A stretch of DNA of 64,000 bases, from contig OY744611.1 in the NCBI GenBank assembly GCA_963556255.1, positions 67,001 to 131,000 on the forward strand. The letters run 5' to 3'. The notes beneath the pieces were generated by a model. The model saw only the letters and a list, made by a program, of their open reading frames with translations. It made no database searches and was not told the origin of the DNA. Origin of the DNA: Allolobophora icterica. Taxonomy: Eukaryota > Annelida > Clitellata > Crassiclitellata > Lumbricidae. A program made the translations under genes and the position numbers. This document shows positions 9,109 to 19,437 of the stretch, piece after piece (position 1 is the first letter of the stretch; every line of letters begins with the position of its first letter).

Positions 9109-12100
9109 CTAAAACAGAAGAGAAAGAATTTAAAATACCGAACTGATATCAAAGACTCCGAGGCAGTTTTAGTTAACTGAAGTTGAATTTTATTCATTAA
9201 AGTTCCGAACACAAATAAAGAATATTTTTTTTAGCTTTTTCAATGTTCATACGTGAAAGATTTTAATTTTCAGTCTGATTTAAGCGCCTCAAATTGGACA
9301 TTTACTATCGATTTTTGAAATATAAAAGTCGATATTGTCATAACGAAAACGAGCGTGCTATTCGAAGAATTTATCTTAACTGATCCGGGATCTTTAATGC
9401 GTAATTGTTATTGTCACTTTCCACGAATGTCTCTTCTCTGCAGAAGTACTTTGTTGTCATGCTCTACTAATGTATCTCGTCGAATAAAATGTTCAATAAT
9501 TACATACGAACGTTCAGTTACACAGACGATGATGACTATTCCATTGCAACAACTACAAGAACGTAACTTATATTCTAACTTCTCAAGACGAACGCCTAGC
9601 GTCTGCTAATACACTTCTGACCACTGACTGCTATTGTACTGAATGCTCTCTCTGACTTCTGCTGTCTACAGACTTACATATCCTAAGTCATGCAGAGCTC
9701 TTTAGTTATGATTGGTTCGTCACTGTAGGACCTTACCTTAGATTCTTAGATTGACAATACAAGTCTACTGGGAGGTTGGCCTTAGTCTAACCTACATAAT
9801 TATCCTTGGCCAATGGAAAACTATATCTGATGATGATGGATCACTTTTTCCATAAGCTTATAAGAATGTCCATCTGCTGTGTCATCTATTATACCGAATA
9901 ATCTAACGTCAAGTGTTCTGAAATTTTATATTTGAAGACGATGCTGACCAGAAGATGGACCGGAATTCTCTGACCAGCTGCAGTATATTATTCCTGTTGA
10001 GATTGTCATCACAACTTATCCTATTCTTATAATCTAACTTCTTAAGCGCTGCGCTACTGGGTTTCATAATTACCTCAGCCTACATACCTAGAATTAACTC
10101 TGTGATAGTTTTACGTTTTATGGGTCAGACAGTCCACTTTAATATTCTAATCATGAAGCAAATTATTGTAACACATGAGCATTGAGATAAAATTTAGACC
10201 GTAAACCTCCTCCGTTTTCTATGATCCTTGCCACTGTCTTCTGGTTCGTTTGTCGAAGACATTTGACGAAGTTTAAAAACTTTGTCTCGTCGAAGTAACT
10301 GACGACGTACAAAAGTTCTGCGTTCTTATCTCGTTTTGAACGTTGTTGCTGAAAGAGTTGACTTTGATCTTCTGTTATGCAGTTGAGAGCAAGAAGTGAA
10401 GTGATTAACTCGTCATTTGGTTGAATATTTTCTAAGAGATAATTTCTGTTGTTTCTAATGATTGCATATCTTTTCTTAGATTTTCCATAGAAATCTAAAA
10501 AACCAAATGTAATATAACTTTTGAGATCACAGCTTTGCTACATTACGACATAGGCCCTATCAAAAGCAAAACCTGTTGCCCGAAGTAAACGAGCTGGGCC
10601 TGTTGACTTCGGATTAGACAGAGCTAATGAATTTCATTATGTTTTTTATTCAAAAAGCCACATTCAAGCCGTTAAGTTGTTAAGCCGCAGCCGCTCTTTC
10701 TTTTTGCCAAAATATTTCTAAGATGTCTAACTCACCTAAAGGCAAAGAGATCATCCATTTCTCGCCCATAGTGACTCAATAGATGCGAATTTTAGACTTA
10801 CTTACTACGACATTTAAATTGTGCCTACACTAAGTGTCTTATAGGGTTATTTCTGAATAGTCTAAACATAATTCTTTTACACGCCATTGGGCTTCAAACA
10901 GTTGTCGCTGGAAAGTGAAACGGAGAGTTAAACTATTATTCTGGATCAGTCTGCTTAAAATTGGAATAGTAATGACGGAAACAGGAAAAACAAGGCAAGG
11001 AGATATGAAAAAAAACAGGTTCTAATTCTAATGGATTGTTTAATTTAGATCATCATTATCGTAAATTGATAATGGATATAAACACGAGGTCACATGGCAA
11101 TGCCTTCGTTTCAAGCAGACTTGACAAATTCAAATTCTCATTGGAATTACTAATGGAGATTTGCAGATATTGGAAATGACTGAAAGGTCTCTGGCAAGTG
11201 TCATAACCAAGACACCCAAATATTAGTCTGCTAAGTACATAAAATTCATTACACCGTCTCCCATTAAACTGCGAAATGAGTTTAAAATCTCTCTAAAAGT
11301 GTGCATTTGCAATATTATATTTTAATCGGTTGACCTATACCCGCTCGTTTGCCACGTATGAAAGCAGAAAGTACAAGGCGAAGATTGATATATTAGATAG
11401 AAATGTATATTATCAGCTTCGGGAGGTTGTCTACATTGTATATTTGATTTTTAAGTGAACAATGTTTAACATCACATTGAAGCATTTAAAACTGTGTGCA
11501 TTAATAAGTAATCCTTCTTTCCGCTTAAGTGACAAGGAATAATGACTAGCCTAAATGCGCTGTTGTAAATGTTAGCAGGCCTGGATTGCTCAATAGCCGA
11601 GCTACTGAGTTGTATAATGCATAGTGGACTTGCAACATCAAAAGGCCCCGTGCGATGGCACCTAAAGTTTTGCGCAACGTTAACTGACCAGTTGATGGGC
11701 GTTCACCCTTTAAATTAGATCCCAGCGAGCTTTAGATTAGCATGTTAGTGCACAGAAAAAACTGGTGACTGGGACTTATCTCTACACACTCTTTGGAGGC
11801 TCAAATCAACGCCTGATACCTCCGACTTTGGAATCATGAAGGGGTGGACCCACAACATCTTGCGTCTAGGGGTCCCAATAACCCCTAATAAGAGCTGACT
11901 TTCAGAATATATTATTTGATTGAAAGTCAATGATATAATATTTTTTAAATGAGATAAATGGAACTAAAAACTCATAGTTCTGGTTAGATGGCAACCAATT
12001 ATAATGCTCTTTTGCTAGAAAACCAAATCACCTTTCATTCGCTTCGAAATTCTTTTCTTAAACCTTCGTCTTGTTATTCGTTGAAACCAACAGAAGTCGA

Positions 12101-12218
12101 CTGATGCCAAAGCTTTGATAACATCTTCGTCTCTATGTTGTGTCGAAGAACTCAGTATCCAGTGCAGAAACGACTTTTCTAAGATTACATCCAACAGATC
12201 CAGTGGGAGTTCATTCAC
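8618..12218 (-). CDS. F-box / CARD / TRADD-N-like gene, gene B
   Basis: Three exons on the minus strand with matched splice phases: 12218-12032 (F-box-like), 10494-10207 (CARD-like) and 9108-8618 (TRADD-N-like, terminal). Phases run 0 to 1, 1 to 1, 1 to stop. Joins read KRMK-D-FYGK and IENGG-V-VIKL. About 320 residues are visible; the start codon must be in an upstream exon because the F-box exon begins at an acceptor (TTTCATTTTAG, then GTG AAT). F-box proteins recruit substrates to SCF ubiquitin ligases, CARDs self-associate in death-fold signalling, and TRADD-N modules occur in adaptor proteins. The combination suggests a cytoplasmic immune or cell-death adaptor. This is inference from eye-read motifs. 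The terminal codons come from a hAT MITE. Confidence 0.62.
9109..10206. other. Intron 2 of gene B
   Basis: Donor GTTTAC after GGAGGAG (phase 1) and acceptor TTTTAG. No additional exon or mobile element was recognised inside. Confidence 0.5.
10207..10494 (-). CDS. Gene B middle exon, CARD-like domain
   Basis: 288 nt, symmetric phase 1 (2 nt, 95 open codons, 1 nt). Acceptor TTTGGTTTTTTAG; donor GAG followed by GTTTAC. The peptide contains AIIRNNRNYLLENIQPNDEL, then ITSLLALNCITEDQSQLFQQ, LLYVVSYFDETKFLNFVKCL and RQTNQKTVARIIENGG. This follows the CARD helix pattern: I-R-x-N-R-x-Y-L in helix 1, a D-x-L-x-x-L-L helix 2, C-I-T-E-D as the usual L-T-x-x-D turn, and F-x-x-F-x-x-x-L-x-x-T-x-Q in helices 4-5. 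It has no internal ATG-initiated long frame. Confidence 0.68.
10495..12031. other. Intron 1 of gene B
   Basis: Donor AAAG followed by GTGATT, acceptor TTTTTTAG. The phase-1 join gives D (G plus AT). I saw nothing identifiable in the 1.5 kb, although 11745-11930 has an open minus-strand frame that I consider random. Confidence 0.5.
12032..12218 (-). CDS. Gene B F-box-like exon
   Basis: 187 nt starting in phase 0 and ending in phase 1. The peptide begins VNELPLDLLDVILEKSF and continues with KALASVDFCWFQRITRRRFK. This has the F-box skeleton: L-P-x-x-L-L-x-x-I-L, a linker, then a hydrophobic A-S-V-x-x-x-W-x-x-I-T-R-R-x-F block. It shares both intron positions and this layout with the exon at 53908-54115, which supports common ancestry. 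The upstream exon carrying the start codon was not found. Confidence 0.65.
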
Positions 12219-12419
12219 CTAAAATGAAACAAAGATTTGTGCTATATTTTCAACCATTAGGAGGAAGGGAATGAAAACTGCGATGTACAATTACTGAGAA
12301 CACCAAGTGTCAAGGTGAATTTTACAAATTGCTTCTTTCTTTAGTTCTGGCTAATGCTGCTCGTAACCTTGGCATTGTTTCTGTCTCTTACGGACTATCT
12401 AAATGGCAATTGCATGTCG

Positions 12420-12740
12420 TCATTAGATTATGATTTGGGTTTGGCAATGCCAATTGCGGAATGCATCTTGCTATTTACTCGAGTTCTGCTGCCCCATTTA
12501 GGTTTGGCTGGCCGGAGAGACCTTTGTTCCTCTGCTCCTGGTGAATTGGTTGTTCTATTTTGCACGCACCTCAACAATGCAACGTCAACCTTTCTAGAAG
12601 ATTGGGCCAGATATCTGGAATGGCCTCCCTGTACAGTAGACCTACGCATTGTCTTAGCTAGGAATTCTGCTTGTACTTTCTATAAACATTTGGAAACTGT
12701 TTTTAGCCTGGGTTGGGCTAGAGCACCTCTGAGTAGTTAT
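12420..12740 (+). mobile_element. LINE 3' coding remnant
   Basis: Encodes RRDLCSSAPGELVV and LRIVLARNSACTFYKHLETV, corresponding to the C-terminal blocks RR.LRSS...LLVP and WN.LP..lR....FK..LKT of CR1/L2-type LINEs, with substitutions and shifts. Too decayed to assign to a family. Confidence 0.55.
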
Positions 12741-13084
12741 CTTGGATAGACGATATATGAATGTTCTGAATGAACGAACGTTTGAATGAATCATACAATC
12801 ATACACATTCGTGACCTACGCAGAATTAGGTGTCATGTTTTCATTTCTTCAAGGACATCTATGACAAATGCACTGGCTTTGAGTCCGATCGATTAATATA
12901 ACTCATTTGTTGGTAGGCCTATTACAGACTCACACATGCTGAAACTCCAACGCCTGAATTTGAAGTATGACTCTGAGTTAAAATCTTTACTTTGATTTCC
13001 TGTTCAGCAAAGAATTTGTTTAAATTCGAGCTCAACGTTTTTGAAACACGGAATTTAAATTCAGTCTAAATTGATTCCTCCAGA

Positions 13085-13230
13085 CTCTTCATTATCGATT
13101 GAGGTCATCTGATTGTCTTTCTGCGGTCCTACCTAAAACTAGAACTGTTCTTGGTGGACGAGCTTTTTCTGTTGCAGGACTTGGATTTTGGAACGCTATC
13201 CCCTCCGTCGCTTATGCCAGTTGTTATCGG
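13085..13230 (+). mobile_element. LINE 3' coding remnant
   Basis: Encodes LPKTRTVLGGRAFSVAGLGF followed by WNAIPS, the GxRAFSVAGPxxWNSLP block at the C-terminus of many CR1/L2-like elements. Only about 40 codons are recognisable. Confidence 0.6.
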
Positions 13231-14055
13231 TTTAAGACTTACCGCTAAACCACCGTAGGCTGTGTCTCTGTGGTAGGAGATCGATCTTTAGGTTATTGAT
13301 TTGATTGCGGCTCAATTTTGGTGAACCGTCGGTTGAAGCCTTTTTGCTTACACCGGCCCGATAAATGTCATTGATCGGTAATTAATAATATAAAAATGGA
13401 ATTAATAGTGTAACTATGATTTCACATTATTGTTTTATGCAGCAGACCTTTAAACACTGCAATATAAAGGAAAAGCTGTATAAAACTTATTTTTAAATTC
13501 TATCAAACTTTAGTTACGAGCAACATACATAGAATTAAATGTCGTGAACATTTAAAGTGTCATGTATAACTAAAGTTAGGGAGACTAGCTTATCACCTGG
13601 CGCTTTAAAAAATGAAGTCAGACTTTGAAACCTAATCATGTTCACGCTTAGGTTTCGGAGACAATTTGAAATTCGGGAATATATAGTGATATTTTTCAAA
13701 AATTCTATATTTGCTACAAATTCTTCTTCTTCATCAAGTTCTCTGCCCTCGTGCAGGTTCAATCAGTGCATATTTTAAGGGATTTTAACTACCAGGACAA
13801 AGCCGCCCATTATTAATGGTCTGGGGAGCGTCGTCAGCTCCCCTAGCGGGGTCTGGATGGAGCCCCAGCCGACAACTCATTTTAGAGCATTTGTTGCCAA
13901 ATCGAGCCAGTACAGTACTGTTGTAGCTACTTTATTTTACCAAATTTGCTTTCTATCATTATACATATCCCTATTTAAGTCATGCATAATTTGAGAATAC
14001 GACATAATTAGTTCAATTATACTACAAAAAAATTTGATATAACTAAGTCAGTGCA
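13231..14055. other. Unassigned interval with a candidate exon
   Basis: A minus-strand frame at 13757-13567 reads GRELDEEEEFVANIEFLKN, then SNCLRNLSVNMIRFQSLTSF and ends GCG CCA G followed by GTGATAAG, a phase-1 donor like those of the F-box exons. The SxCLRxLS...SLTSFF wording faintly recalls the second half of the F-box exon at 53908. No acceptor or L-P motif was found, so I do not call a gene. 13800-13870 is a GC-rich inverted patch. Confidence 0.25.
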
Positions 14056-14267
14056 GACAGGCTCAGAGGCAGCGATCTTGTTTGACACGTGATAAAAAAA
14101 GAGGTCAAAAATCTGTTCGCACTTGAGCGCGAAAACATTTTTGGACCTTTATGGGTGTTTCTTCAAAATTCGGAACCTTCGTCGGAAATTGTATACTGTG
14201 CCCACCCACTGTTAAATGTGGGGGTCTTGTCCCCTCGATCCCCGGGATCGCCGCCTCTGGACAGGCT
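14056..14267. mobile_element. hAT-type MITE (CAGAGGC end)
   Basis: The element is 14064-14259 (196 bp) with ends CAGAGGCAGCGATC and GATCGCCGCCTCTG, a 14-bp TIR with one mismatch. The perfect 8-bp TSD is GACAGGCT (14056-14063 and 14260-14267). No ORF. Confidence 0.85.
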
Positions 14268-14590
14268 AAGTGACTATGACCCAGTGGAGGAGCTGCAGCT
14301 ACAATAAATAATGACGACTTTAACTTCAGCAAACACATCCTGGACAACTTTATTTTCCAATTTAGATACGCTAAGAAAACAAGTAACATTCTATAAATGT
14401 TCTTTTGTTGGGTGGACCCTTATAAAATGTAACTATAGTATTAGTCAGCTATTACGTTACTGTTTTAGTCAAAACAGAGTTCGGTCACAACAACTTCCCA
14501 GATGGTAAGGTCAGGGTAGCCTACTGTGGAAAAACTTGTGCGCGTAGAACTGCGTAGGGTAAATGTTCTGATCCGATCATCCGAATGTCC
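14268..14590. other. Unassigned interval
   Basis: No element or gene recognised between the MITE and the propeller fragment. Confidence 0.4.
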
Positions 14591-14826
14591 TTAGCGTCTG
14601 TCTTTGATTAACCGGAATATGGCTACGCATGGCCTCGGGTCAAAATATGCAGTGTCCATTCCATTTAGTGATATCAATAACCGGTCATTAACGGTATCCA
14701 AAGACACTGGCAGTCGATGGCTCATTCTCAGATTGTTGTAGTGAGAGATCACTCGTTCTACTTGCATAGAATGTGGAGCCACTGAAATTTCGGCAGCCAA
14801 TAGCTTACGTAGATAGCAATTGGTTG
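14591..14826 (-). pseudogene. Beta-propeller C-terminal exon fragment, gene C
   Basis: 236 nt: 2 nt, 77 codons and a stop, preceded by the acceptor TTTTTCCAG, so phase 1 like the other propeller exons. The peptide ends ISHYNNLRMSHRLPVSLDTV, then NDRLLISLNGMD and VAIFRLIKDRR. It parallels the last blade of gene F (FDISHRLHYNGERNEVVGIN, then VITIFRF). The five or more earlier blades are missing, so this is either a truncated pseudogene or an exon from a gene with a different intron layout. A DNA transposon starts 23 bp upstream at 14849, and no matching upstream coding sequence was found beyond it. Confidence 0.5.
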
Positions 14827-14842
14827 CTGGAAAAACCTAGAG

Positions 14843-17086
14843 TGTGCACTACGGTGGTCCACAAAAATAAAGTTTGAGCTAGAGACCAGGCCACCCTCTC
14901 AGTTTTTTTTACACTTGTCAATAGTATTATTGAGACAAAATTTCAGCTTCTTATTCCAACTGGAAGATGGTGCTCAATGACAAATAAATATTACCATATA
15001 GTAGTATTTGCTGTAAATCTCATGCCTTATAACTTTGACAACATTTATCATGGAGATGAGCTTGAAATAGTTTATGTTGTGTTATCAGACTTACTTACTT
15101 ACTGGTACTTGAAAAAAAGTGCACAGTTCTTGTTGAAGGTCATAGTGCCTACTTCCTGTGTTTTGGGCTGACATGTTTTCAGAAGTGAATTTTTACATTA
15201 CAATTGCTGCAGCGCTTGGCTGTGGTCCTTCTGCCCTGCCACTTTCGCCTAACAGAGTGCGTAAGAAAGCCAGGATAGAGCAGGCTGAAGCTGTAAGATC
15301 TGAATTTGTTCCAGATTAGCCACTGGTACTACACTGGGTTGAGTAAACCCTGCCTAAGATCTTTGGAGCAGGAAATGTCGACCGCCTCCCAGTGCTGCTT
15401 TCAGGTGATGGTGTGAATAAGCTCCTCTTTGTGCCCAAATTAGCCTTTGGGACAGGATGCAATGAAATCATGGTCGTTCATATTCTTCTGAAGTTGTGAA
15501 AACTCACAGTTGACAAGGTTCAAGCCTTGAGCTTTGATACAATGTATGTCAACACTGGGCATTTCAACGGATTGTGTGTTCTGCTGGAAGACAAATAAGC
15601 TGAGAGCTCTTGTGGTTGGCCTGCCGTCATCATGTCATGGAATTGATTTTAGCCAAAGTATTCACCTTGTGCTGCGGTCCACCTGCTCTCCATAAATCCC
15701 AATCTTCAAGAGATATAAAGCTGCTGGGAAGGTGTGACACTTGTCAACTTCCGAGGACTGGAAGTCATATCCGGCACTGCAACCCCCCATGAAACAGCGT
15801 CAGTTTTCTCAAGGGGTTTGCTGAAAGAAATTCAGAGATCAGAGACAACTACCAAGAGCTCATTGAGCTGACAGTGGTTGTCCTTGGAAGTCAGTCTTCA
15901 ATCATTCACTGGAGAGCCCTGAGCCAATTCACCATGCACATTGGATGGCCAAGTTACTGTATGCAATCAAACTCTAACTTTTTGGCGATCAGGTTAATTG
16001 ATTTTCGAAGTTTGGTGCCCTGTTTTACGCAAAGGCATGGACAAAGGCCCCACTTGCTGCTGAAGCTCAAGAACAAGATCTATCACTTTGGATTGGTCTA
16101 GGACAATATGAGTCTATTGACTGACGTCAGCGTTGCTGCCAGGACGGTCCTAAAAAACCACTTGTGGTACCTTTCAGACGAGGCTGTAGGTCTGGCACTG
16201 TTCTCAGACCAACTTCCTGTAACAGATACAGTGAAGATTGTCGACAGAATGACTGCAAGACCAACTTCCTGTAAGAGATAAAGTGAAGATTGTCTACAGA
16301 ATGACTGCAAAGCCTGGTGAAAGAAGGTGAGAAGTGATGCTAAGGTACTGAAAGAGGGGTTTTGGGTGATTTTACAACCCACTGAGCACTGACAGTACTG
16401 TCACACCTGAAGATGAGTAGTTTTTGTGTTACACTTCAACCACAGAAATGGATCGAGAATGAGGATTATAAGCAAGGCAAATAGATAATTCAGCAGTTGA
16501 GAGTGGTGAACTGAGAGGGTGTGAAGTTGTTCGAGGAATTCTACTGACTCATCACCAATGATGAAGAAGAAAAGCTATTTCTTCTTCAAGTGGTCGAGGC
16601 AAATATGAAAGCTGTTCTCACTCACACAAGAAAGAAGTATGCTGTTGACGCAGTGCTTGCAAAGCCTTGCAGTTTCTAGAGTCAAATACTGTATAAAACA
16701 AGAACAATCGACATTCGATATTCATGGACTGGACGATGTTTTTGACATTTTTGGATATTTCCAATTCATTAATCCTTCTGAAATTTTACAGTTCTATCTG
16801 TCTAACTGTTCTTGTATTACATGTGTTGTCAAATTACAGTAATATTTGATCTGTCTTGAAATAAAATGCATTTGTATTCTCAACACAATCATTTCTACAA
16901 TTAATGTCTATTTATCGGAATATGACTAAGTAACATAGTCCGTGAGCATCGTCTTCCAGTTGGAATAGGAAGCTGAAATTTTGTCTCAATAATACTATTG
17001 ATAGGTCTAAAAAATTGAGAGGGTGGCCTGGTTTCTAGCTTGAACTTTATTTTTCACCATGTGTCTGTGGACCACCCTACTGTGCA
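14843..17086 (+). mobile_element. DNA transposon with about 140-bp TIRs and decayed transposase
   Basis: Ends at 14849 and 17080 share long imperfect inverted repeats: left ACGGTGGTCCAC...GACCAGGCCACCCTCTCA..., right the reverse complement of AGGGTGGTCCAC...AACCAGGCCACCCTCTCA.... Both arms contain AATAGTATTATTGAGACAAA. A possible 6-bp TSD is TGTGCA (14843-14848 and 17081-17086). Between 15170 and 16450 the plus strand encodes a broken transposase: SGDGVNKLLFVPKLAFGTG, SFDTMYVNTGHFNGLCVLLE, then in another frame LACRHHVMELILAKVFTLCC, later WTKAPLAAEAQEQDL and WYLSDEAVGLALFSDQL. At least four stops or shifts are present. From memory this wording belongs to a transposase family widespread in invertebrates, perhaps hAT-like; the class is not certain. 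Confidence 0.72.
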
Positions 17087-17339
17087 CCGATCCCAGAGAT
17101 ATAGGTAGACTTGTGTATCATGTGTTAGCCATTTATGTATTTATTGCGTGCATCGAATCGATTTTCAGAAAATGTTTAGTTCGTTGAATATTTCGAATTA
17201 TAAGGTTAATAATTTAATATTGTAATTTAACATTTAAAGTAAGGTATTGCCTGGGTCAAATCACCCAAGCTACTTGGACAAATCCTATAACTACTTAGAC
17301 ATTTGTCCCACTAGTTATGTTTATACAGTTAAAATATGC

Positions 17340-17620
17340 CCTAGGTTCAATTGTCCAACGGCGTCCTCCTTTCGACGGTGTGCTTCTTCCTTCAATTTCC
17401 TGTATCCATCCATCATCATCCAGCCCTGCTTCCTCTCGTTGTTTTTTTTCATCCGATCTCCCTCCATGATAGTTCTCAGCAGGAAGTCTAGTCTCAGATC
17501 AAGACTAATCCACTTACTCTGTCTCCTTCTTATGGTTACCATCACAGATTTGTTCTTCCACGTTTTGTAGTAACTCTTTGTTTGTTTTATGCTCTGGCCA
17601 GTGGCCAACTAACCTTTTCC
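17340..17620 (-). mobile_element. RTE-like LINE C-terminal remnant
   Basis: Encodes IRRRQSKWISLDLRLDFLLR, TIMEGDRMKKNNERKQGW and YRKLKEEAHRRKE. It aligns by eye with the C-terminus of the RTE-like LINE at 49400-50471 ([37 protein letters not shown]). Decayed, no RT core. Confidence 0.65.
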
Positions 17621-17975
17621 ATCTGGCGCCATAACTACATCTCAAACGCCTCTAACCTTCTGATGTCCACCTTTTTTGATGGTTCATGTTTCAGTTCCAC
17701 ATGTCAATGTTTTGATCTTTCTTTTCTTTAGGTTCCTATTATCATTATCTCCTTCCTTTTCATTAAAGTTTCCATGTCCATGGCTATTCTGCCTTTTATT
17801 TCATTACGCTAAAAAATAGTTAGATAAAGTAATTTCGAAATCGTACCTTTGTCTTAGAGGTTTGTTGATTTCCTTCTGCTTAAAATACAAAATGTGGAGA
17901 TACATTTTTGTCTCAAAATATGCAAAATATGGTTTTACCCTAACATTTACTGTACACACACTAACTGCAAAATAT

Positions 17976-17978
<3 letters not shown>
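17621..17978. other. Unassigned interval
   Basis: Pyrimidine-rich, AT-rich sequence with no recognisable gene. Confidence 0.35.

Positions 17979-18051
<73 letters not shown>
17979..18051. repeat. (AT)n microsatellite
   Basis: About 36 AT units without interruption. Confidence 0.98.
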
Positions 18052-18052
<1 letters not shown>

Positions 18053-18133
18053 TTAAAGTCTGGAAAGATTTGGGTCTTAGGCTTAGAACCGTAGATTTGG
18101 GGCATAAATAGCTCATCTGTAAAACTTCCTCCA

Positions 18134-18135
<2 letters not shown>

Positions 18136-18186
<51 letters not shown>
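18136..18186. repeat. (AT)n microsatellite
   Basis: Second AT run, separated from the first by 84 bp of unique sequence. Confidence 0.98.
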
Positions 18187-18189
<3 letters not shown>

Positions 18190-19100
18190 TAAACGACGAC
18201 GTGAAGATTTACAGTCTAAAAAAGTTAAATTCTAATCTCTAAGCTGGTACTCGGTCAGATTAGTCGAATACCAGAAACCAACAATAACCTAAAAGTAAGT
18301 TCTGGTACAGAGATTTGGAGGCAGAAGTTCAAAGAAAATTTGAAGAAATTGTACGAAGCCAGTTACTATAGTGATCCTACAATGCGTGATGCCAAAACGT
18401 TAGAATCCACGAACAAGTTTTCTCCTAAGAAGACTGCACTTGTGAGCGGCGATATAACTGCGATTATGTTGCACGCATAGTGGCAAAAAGTAGGTTTTGG
18501 TTTAGATTTTAGCTTAGATTTTGTACTGGTAAACAGCCAAACAGCCAACTTGCAGTATGTTGTAGCTTCGGTACTTGTCCAAGCTCCTAGTGGCAGGCTA
18601 GTATTCCAATTTGAAAAGTCGCATGGCGGCCCGTTAGTATTCTGTATTTGAAGACCGCCCGATAGCATAAGCTTTATTTTATTCCTTAATTTCAGAGCTT
18701 ACGAAATCGTCTTAAACCTAGCTTAGGTTATCCATCAGTTTACAAAACTTGCGAAGCCCTTTAGACGTTGAGCTTACACTTCACTATTTGAGAAGCATTT
18801 ATATGACTTCGCAAGTTTGGGCTGTGAAGATGCGGCTTCGCGGTCTTCTCTGCCTAAGGACCATTCTCAAATTCCAGATTTATAACATCACATTTAGCAT
18901 TAAATTTTACCTATTACAACGTAATTTCTTGGTATGAATCCGGTCTGTCCGTTATCCAAATTCCTCACATTCCACCATCCGACAGTCTCACTGCAAAGAA
19001 ACGTTTTCAAAATGTTTTTGACTAAATTATTTTCGAACCTCTTCAAACATTATTCGGATATGATAATTTCCTCATTTCCTTATTGGTGTCGACATTGAGC
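18187..19100. other. Unassigned interval
   Basis: A 16-codon plus-strand peptide at 18186-18236 (MPKRRREDLQSKKVKF) is rich in basic residues but ends at once and has no splice support. A 100-codon minus-strand frame (18668-18366) resembles nothing known to me. No confident feature. Confidence 0.3.
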
Positions 19101-19232
19101 AATATTTCGGTCGTGACTCAGTCACGACAATCCTAAGACTCCACAGCCTTTTTAAGGACTGAATTTATCGTACCGGGATTTGAACTACGGCGCAGAAATA
19201 AAGGCTAGCGCTTTAATACTCTCGCCATTATT
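19100..19232 (-). mobile_element. tRNA-like SINE fragment (candidate)
   Basis: On the minus strand, AATGGCGAGAGTATTAAAGC is followed by TAGTTCAAATCCCGGTA, a B-box-like sequence spaced as in a tRNA-derived SINE head, then a body with the inverted motif CGTGACTCAGTCACGA. Both promoter boxes are weak. Confidence 0.4.
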
Positions 19233-19241
19233 AATTAGAAT

Positions 19242-19263
19242 CATAGATATAATAAACCTGGAT
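19242..19263 (+). repeat. P element left TIR
   Basis: 22 bp, perfect inverse of 24694-24715, starts with CATAG. Confidence 0.93.
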
Positions 19264-19437
19264 GGTGTATGCAAGCCAGCTCCCAGGCTAAATCTGAACT
19301 TTTCATGAAGTCAGTACTTATCTATGGTGTGTGACGTCATGGGTTGAAGAAAGCTTGATAAGGTTATCGTGTGCGATGGAGTTTTAACGTTGTTTATCTA
19401 AATTGAGCCGATTAGTTTAAGTAAATTTTATCGAAAA

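Noticed and set aside
17862..18094. Open frames reading through (AT)n
   Set aside because: Tyr-Ile repeats are a translation of the microsatellite.
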